From Nannocystis sp. (GTDB taxonomy: Bacteria > Myxococcota_A > Polyangia > Nannocystales > Nannocystaceae), in contig JADJRG010000013.1 of NCBI GenBank assembly GCA_016712315.1, positions 1,462,001 to 1,526,000 on the forward strand: a stretch of 64,000 bases of DNA, given 5' to 3'. Shown here piece by piece: positions 59,451 through 64,000 of this stretch. The notes under the pieces were generated by a model. The model saw only the letters and a program-made list of their open reading frames with translations. It did not search any database and was not told the origin of the DNA. The number at the start of each line of letters is the position of its first letter. Within the stretch, counting starts at the first letter, position 1. Position numbers and translations under genes: made by a program.

Positions 59451-61529
59451 CTATGGGCTCGTCTGCGCGGTCGCGCGGACCCTCTTAATCAGAGTGTCGG
59501 GGTCGCTGCCAGGGAGGCCGCCGCTGAGGCCGCGGCCGGCGGTCGGTTCGGTGTAGGCGATCGGGTGGCCGTCGGCGAGCGTCAAGATGAGCTCGCCGAC
59601 GAGCTCGCCGATGGTTTGAAGTCCGACTTTGTTGATCTTGTCGGTGTGGTCGCCGGGGCGGTGGTAGTCGGCGTGTACGCCGGTGAAGAAGAACAGGACG
59701 GGGATCTTCTGCCGGTAGAAGTTGGCGTGGTCGCTGCGGGAGGCGACGCTGCCCTCGTAGAGGACGCTCATGCCGTTGGCGCCGAGCTGGTCGAGCAGGG
59801 GCATCCAGTCGTCGGAGCTGTGGATCCCGCCGATCGCGAGGCCCTTGGGGCCGAGGCGACCGACCATGTCGAGGTTCACCATCGCGGTGACCTTGGCGAG
59901 CTCAAAGGGCGGGTCTTCGACGAGCGCCTTCGAGCCGAGCAGGCCGAGCTCCTCGCCGGCGAAGTGGGTGAAAATGAGGGTGCGGCGGGGCTTGTAGCCG
60001 CTGGCGATCAGGGCGCGGGCGATCTCCAGGACCATGGCGGTGCCGCTGGCGTTGTCGTCGGCGCCGTTGCAGATCGTGTCGCGCTGGCCGTTGATGGTGG
60101 CGGCGTTGCAGTCGCCTCCGCCTTGGCCTTCGTCCTCGGCGCCGATGTGGTCGTAGTGGGCGCCCAAGACGACGATCTGGTCGGCGAGATCGCCGCCGCG
60201 GATGGTCGCGAGCACGTTGGGGACCGGGGTGTCGATCGCCTCGAGGTCGGCGCGGAGCTCGATCTCCTGGCCGTCGATCGGGGCGGAGCGCGGGCGCAGG
60301 TCGCGGTCGATCGCGGCTTGTAGCTGCGAGATCGTCTGGCCGCGGACGCGGAGGGATCGGTCGGCGGTCTTCCACTTGAGCTGGACGACGGGGAAGGCGG
60401 CGCGGTCGTCCTTGTTGATCCGGACGCGGTCGATCGGCTCAAAGGCGTCGGCCTCGCGCTCATCGGCGGCGACGAAGGAGCGGGGGCCGCGGACTACGAC
60501 CGCTCCGACGGCGCCGGCCTCGGCGAGGCGGGCGAGCTTGCCGCGGAGCTGACCGGCTTGCATGTCAAAGCGTGGGCCCTTGATCTTGGCGGCCTCGCGC
60601 ATGAGCGTGCCGAAGAGGCCGGAGAGGTCGAGCTCGAGGGTGAGCGGATCGGCGGGCAGCGGCCAGAGATCGTCGAGCTTCGCGCCCGGCATGAAGGGCT
60701 CGATGAGGGCGACGAGCTTGCCGCGCAGGTCAGCGTGTAATGCGGTGATGCCGGCGACGTCGGCGCGGGCCTTGAGCCCGCCGATCGCGGCCTCGAACGA
60801 GATCTGCTCGCGTTGGAGGCGGCGGAAGAAGTCGCGCAGGTTGGGGCGGCCTGGGGCTTCGAGGAGGAGGACGGCGATCTTGCCGCGGAGGTCGACGCCG
60901 GCGAGGTCGTCGTGGCCGGGGATCGCGGGGGCGCCGTCGACTCCGGCGATCTCGTCGGCCCTGGCGGCGTAGCCGACGAAGACGGCGGCGGCGCGGACGG
61001 TGCCCGAGCCGCTGAGGGCGACAGGCGCGTTTTCGCTCGGAGAGATCTCTGAGGCGCGGCGGCCGCGAGCGATCGCGAGGCGCGTCGGCGCGCGCTCGCG
61101 GACGCCGACGGTGATCGGAAAGGGGGCCTCGTAGCCGCCCTCCGCGAGCGCCGAGGCGCCGATCGCGGTGTAGCGGTCGGCGAGCCAGCGGGCGCTCTCT
61201 CGCAGCTCGGGGCTGAGGCTGTAGCGGCCGCGGTAGCGGTCGCTCGCGAGGTGCTCGATGTCCGCGAGCATGCGCGCCGCGTCGATCGCGAGGGTCGGCC
61301 GTTGGGGTTGGGTGGCCGTCGCGGTCGCAGGCGCGAGCTCGGGGGGCCGGGCCGGGGTGGGGCGACACGCAGGGGCCGCGAGGGCCGCGATGAGCGCGCT
61401 CATCGCGATGGACGACGCGTGCTGGCGAGCGACGCGAGGGCGCGGCCGTGGACTCCAAGTCTCTAGAGAGAGCGCGAGGCGCGGCGAGCGGCGCCAAGAG
61501 GAGGGAGCGTCCTGCGAGCGAGCGGTCAT
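59451..61529 (-). CDS. M28-family zinc metallopeptidase (aminopeptidase-like), exported
   Basis: 692 residues from ATG 61529, or 650 from ATG 61403, which would place a lipobox (APAC) at residue 13. N-terminal export segment, protease-associated-like insert (about 190-400), and M28 catalytic domain with all metal ligands: GAHYDHIG, DNASGTAMVLE, THFAGEELGLLGSKAL, NLDMVGRL, and ADYHRPGDHTDKI. Likely removes N-terminal residues or cleaves small peptides in the periplasm or outside. Upstream region divergent from the VWA protein gene. Confidence 0.9.
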   Translation of the reverse strand: MTARSQDAPSSWRRSPRLALSLETWSPRPRPRVARQHASSIAMSALIAALAAPACRPTPARPPELAPATATATQPQRPTLAIDAARMLADIEHLASDRYRGRYSLSPELRESARWLADRYTAIGASALAEGGYEAPFPITVGVRERAPTRLAIARGRRASEISPSENAPVALSGSGTVRAAAVFVGYAARADEIAGVDGAPAIPGHDDLAGVDLRGKIAVLLLEAPGRPNLRDFFRRLQREQISFEAAIGGLKARADVAGITALHADLRGKLVALIEPFMPGAKLDDLWPLPADPLTLELDLSGLFGTLMREAAKIKGPRFDMQAGQLRGKLARLAEAGAVGAVVVRGPRSFVAADEREADAFEPIDRVRINKDDRAAFPVVQLKWKTADRSLRVRGQTISQLQAAIDRDLRPRSAPIDGQEIELRADLEAIDTPVPNVLATIRGGDLADQIVVLGAHYDHIGAEDEGQGGGDCNAATINGQRDTICNGADDNASGTAMVLEIARALIASGYKPRRTLIFTHFAGEELGLLGSKALVEDPPFELAKVTAMVNLDMVGRLGPKGLAIGGIHSSDDWMPLLDQLGANGMSVLYEGSVASRSDHANFYRQKIPVLFFFTGVHADYHRPGDHTDKINKVGLQTIGELVGELILTLADGHPIAYTEPTAGRGLSGGLPGSDPDTLIKRVRATAQTSP

Positions 61530-61839
61530 CGTCTTCTCCGGGCTTGTATCAGACCCGCGACGACGACGCTGAGCAGCCGGCGTGAGCGCTTCTTCGCGGG
61601 GTGTCGATGGCTGGTAGACCGGGGGGATGCGTGCGTTGTTTCACGCGGCCCTGCGGCTCGCAGCGTGCGCTCATGGAAGGCCCGCGGAGGGGCGCCTTGG
61701 TTGACGCCCTGACCAGACGTCGCGTACCGTCGCACAAACCTGGGGTCACCCGAAGCGCAGGCACGCTCCTGTGCCGCGCAGTGAATGCAAGCGCCTTCGG
61801 AGTGGAATCTTCCAACCTAGACACGAGGATTACGGAGCG
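61530..61839. other. Divergent promoter region, no gene seen
   Basis: 310 bp between the M28 peptidase and the VWA protein. A Shine-Dalgarno GGAG (61834-61837) belongs to the VWA gene. No hairpin, repeat or conserved box recognised; short open frames lack homology. Confidence 0.6.
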
Positions 61840-64000
61840 ATGAAGCGACTCAACTTGATTGGATCTTGGAAGCGGCTCGGCGTTCAGGCCGGCCTCCTTA
61901 CGGGCCTCGGGCTCGCGTTCTTTGGGAACTCCGAGCAGCCAGCGATGGCGCTCGACCCCATGGATTGCCCGTCAGAGGGAGAGTGCACCTTCCTCAAGCC
62001 GAACATCCTCGTCATCCTCGACTACTCGTCGTCGATGAATGAGAAGTTCGGCGACGACGACAAGACCCGCTGGGTCGCCGCCAAAGAGGCGATCGACAAC
62101 CTGCTTCAGACCGACAACGAGTTCTTCGACAAGAACGCGAACTTCGCGCTGATGCGCTTCGGCCACGATCCCAGCGCCAACCCCGGCTCGACGATCGCCT
62201 GCGACATCTCGGACCCGAAGATCACCGACGGCCAAGCGGTCGACGCCTGGTGGTACGACACCGAGGGGAACGACAAGGCGTTCTACCCCTGCGCTGGCGA
62301 CGACGTGCAAGCGACCCTCGCCGCGATCCCGCCGCCCTGCGGCGGCATGGTCACCGGCATCGGCACGTGGACCAAGGGCGCCCTCGACCGGGCCAAGAGC
62401 CTGATCGCGCAGTCCAAGGCTGACCACCCGAGCGACATGGACGGGCGCTTCTACGGCATCCTCGCGATGTCGGACGGCAAGTGGACCTCGCAGCCCGGCA
62501 CGATGACGCTGACCCCGGCCAGCGAGGACCCGGCGCTCACGGCGGGCACCCTCTTCAACGACGACAAGGTCCCGACCTACTTCGTCTACTTCGGCGACCA
62601 AGGCGATGTGGCCGCGAAGAACGCGTCCGACAAGATCGCGATGGCCGGCGGCACCGGGCAGGCGATCCTCGCCGCCAACCCGGTCGAGCTGGTCACCGCG
62701 CTCACGGACGTGCTCACGGACATCAAGAACAGCGTCCAGGTGCCGCAGTGTGCCCCGGGCCTGCCGCGCTTCATGGTGTTGCTCGACGCGTCGTCGTCGA
62801 TGCTCAACGTCATGGGCGCCTTCGGCAAGGAGGGCGAGACCGGCTGGGATCAGGCGCGCTCCGCCCTCGCCGGCGCCAACTCGATCTTCGACATCGAGGT
62901 GAACATGGGCAAGAACGACGCCGAGGACCTCATCCACCTCGGCCTCGCGGTGTTCGGTCACAACACGCCGGCGCCGGGCGAGCAGAAGATCCTCGTCGAC
63001 TACGGCCCCTGTCGCCGTGACAACTTCGACTGGGCCCTCGACCCGAACAGCTCCTGCACCGCGCCCGGCTGCACCAACCCCTGGGGCGGACCGGCGATCA
63101 CCTGGACCTTCAAGGACGGCAGCGTGGAAGACCCGCCGGGCTTCGACGACCAGACGCTCTCGCACATGCCAAAGTGCGCCGGCGCGGGCTTCTGCTCGGG
63201 CTCGGGTACCTACACGCACCTCGGCCTCCAGCGCATCAAGACCAACCTGGTCGCTTATCACCAGGACGCGTCGACCAACCCGAACGCGCAGTTCCCGACC
63301 AACGCCGACACGGTGTACGCGAACATCCTGGTGACCGACGGCCAGTACGACACGTACTCGACCGACGCGCAGGTGCAGGCGGAGCTGCAGGCGATCTACA
63401 ACACCCCCGGCCTCAATAAGAAGGTGATCACCTACGTGATCGGCTTCGGCGACGGCCTGGACTCGCCCGCGGCGATCCTCCAGCTCAAGAAGATGGCCTG
63501 CTGGGGCTCCGGCGGGACCTTCGCGGGCAACATGTGCAACGGCGGCCAGTTCGACTACTTCGACGCGAACACGCAGGAGCAGCTCGAGGCGGCGTTCAAG
63601 GAGATCCTGGAGACCCAGGGCTTCGACCCGTGCTGCCAGTTCAACGACTGCTCGGTGGCGCCGGAGCCGACCACCAGCAAGCCGGACGACAAGTGCAACC
63701 CGAACGAGCCGGACACCTGCCCGGAGAACAACATCTGCGAGCTCGTCGAGGGCAGCTACGACTGCGTGCTCGACCCGAACACTTGCAACGGCAAGGAGAT
63801 CGACCCGGGCGAGCAGTGCGACGGCGCGGAGTTCGGCGGGGCGACCTGCGAGAGCCTCGGCTACGACGGCGGCACGCTCGCGTGCAGCGACACCTGCCAG
63901 TTCGACCTCAGCGGCTGCACCCAGGTGCCGCCGCCGGTGTGCGACGGCGTGGCGCTCGACCCCGGTGAGCAGTGCGACGGCGCGAACCTCGGCGGGGCGA
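61840..64000 (+). CDS. Large surface protein with two VWA domains and Cys-rich repeats, 3' end cut by window edge
   Basis: 720 codons from ATG 61840 (GGAG at 61834-61837). Signal peptide (about 1-38). First VWA domain (about 53-270) with MIDAS DYSSS (Asp61) and second VWA domain (about 310-560) with DASSS (Asp316). Then an EGF-like/Cys-rich region (CPENNICELVEGSYDC) and repeats of the form DPGEQCDGA...GGATCESLGYDGG...CSDTCQFDLSGC, with a second repeat beginning at the edge. Such proteins are common on myxobacterial surfaces and probably bind metal, partner proteins or matrix. The end is outside the window. Confidence 0.9.
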   Translation, partial: MKRLNLIGSWKRLGVQAGLLTGLGLAFFGNSEQPAMALDPMDCPSEGECTFLKPNILVILDYSSSMNEKFGDDDKTRWVAAKEAIDNLLQTDNEFFDKNANFALMRFGHDPSANPGSTIACDISDPKITDGQAVDAWWYDTEGNDKAFYPCAGDDVQATLAAIPPPCGGMVTGIGTWTKGALDRAKSLIAQSKADHPSDMDGRFYGILAMSDGKWTSQPGTMTLTPASEDPALTAGTLFNDDKVPTYFVYFGDQGDVAAKNASDKIAMAGGTGQAILAANPVELVTALTDVLTDIKNSVQVPQCAPGLPRFMVLLDASSSMLNVMGAFGKEGETGWDQARSALAGANSIFDIEVNMGKNDAEDLIHLGLAVFGHNTPAPGEQKILVDYGPCRRDNFDWALDPNSSCTAPGCTNPWGGPAITWTFKDGSVEDPPGFDDQTLSHMPKCAGAGFCSGSGTYTHLGLQRIKTNLVAYHQDASTNPNAQFPTNADTVYANILVTDGQYDTYSTDAQVQAELQAIYNTPGLNKKVITYVIGFGDGLDSPAAILQLKKMACWGSGGTFAGNMCNGGQFDYFDANTQEQLEAAFKEILETQGFDPCCQFNDCSVAPEPTTSKPDDKCNPNEPDTCPENNICELVEGSYDCVLDPNTCNGKEIDPGEQCDGAEFGGATCESLGYDGGTLACSDTCQFDLSGCTQVPPPVCDGVALDPGEQCDGANLGGA

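Overview
The window is very GC-rich bacterial chromosomal DNA, with coding density typical of a large genome. Gene content points to the Myxococcota: an MglA/MglB polarity pair beside recR, ybaB and dnaX; a Ser/Thr kinase fused to WD40 repeats; response-regulator/DUF4388/TPR architecture; secreted lipoproteins with long Thr/Ser/Gly linkers; Cys-rich repeats in a von Willebrand A surface protein; and B12-dependent ribonucleotide reductase. The Thr/Ser linkers and paired HTTM proteins resemble the Nannocystis/Enhygromyxa side of the phylum, but that placement is inference.

Layout. 1-3.8 kb: 5' part of a subtilisin-like protease (minus), tRNA-Arg(UCG), a small XRE regulator with two matching palindromes upstream, and uvrB. 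3.9-9.5 kb: bestrophin-like channel, SDR enzyme, Thr-rich lipoprotein, small cytochrome c, CARDB lipoprotein and a BioF-like enzyme. 9.5-12.7 kb: rsmG and a rhomboid-TPR protease whose 3' ends each carry a parS-like ParB site, facing each other across a 1.36 kb non-coding block of direct, inverted and tandem repeats. 13-19.3 kb: a large pseudo-receiver/DUF4388/TPR membrane protein, then an overlapping tsaD-rsmA-mutM run and an ECF-type sigma factor. 19.3-28 kb: a TPR-like membrane protein, diverging from a tightly coupled run of a zinc-ligand-less M48-like protein, two bacterial dynamin-like GTPases and rnhB. 28-34 kb (minus): coiled-coil membrane protein, mglA, mglB, recR, ybaB, dnaX and a small Cys-rich membrane protein. 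34-40.4 kb: PE-repeat exported protein, HD-domain phosphohydrolase, glutathione-peroxidase-like lipoprotein and a 1155-residue kinase/WD40 protein. 40.4-45 kb: RND pump and its membrane-fusion partner. 45-50.9 kb: nrdJ with a leader holding two NrdR-box-like palindromes 32 bp apart and a perfect DnaA box, a hypothetical protein, and speD. 51-64 kb: two tandem paralogous HTTM membrane proteins, a class III aminotransferase, an M28 peptidase-COG2509 flavoprotein pair, and the 5' part of a double-VWA, Cys-rich surface protein.

Many genes serve genome maintenance or nucleotide supply (uvrB, mutM, rnhB, recR, dnaX, nrdJ, rsmG/parS), interleaved with envelope and signalling genes. The least ordinary items are the dynamin-pair operon headed by a pseudo-metallopeptidase, the parS-bracketed repeat block, the paired operators near uvrB, the nrdJ control region, and the tandem HTTM paralogues. 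No phage, transposase, CRISPR array or rRNA was seen.
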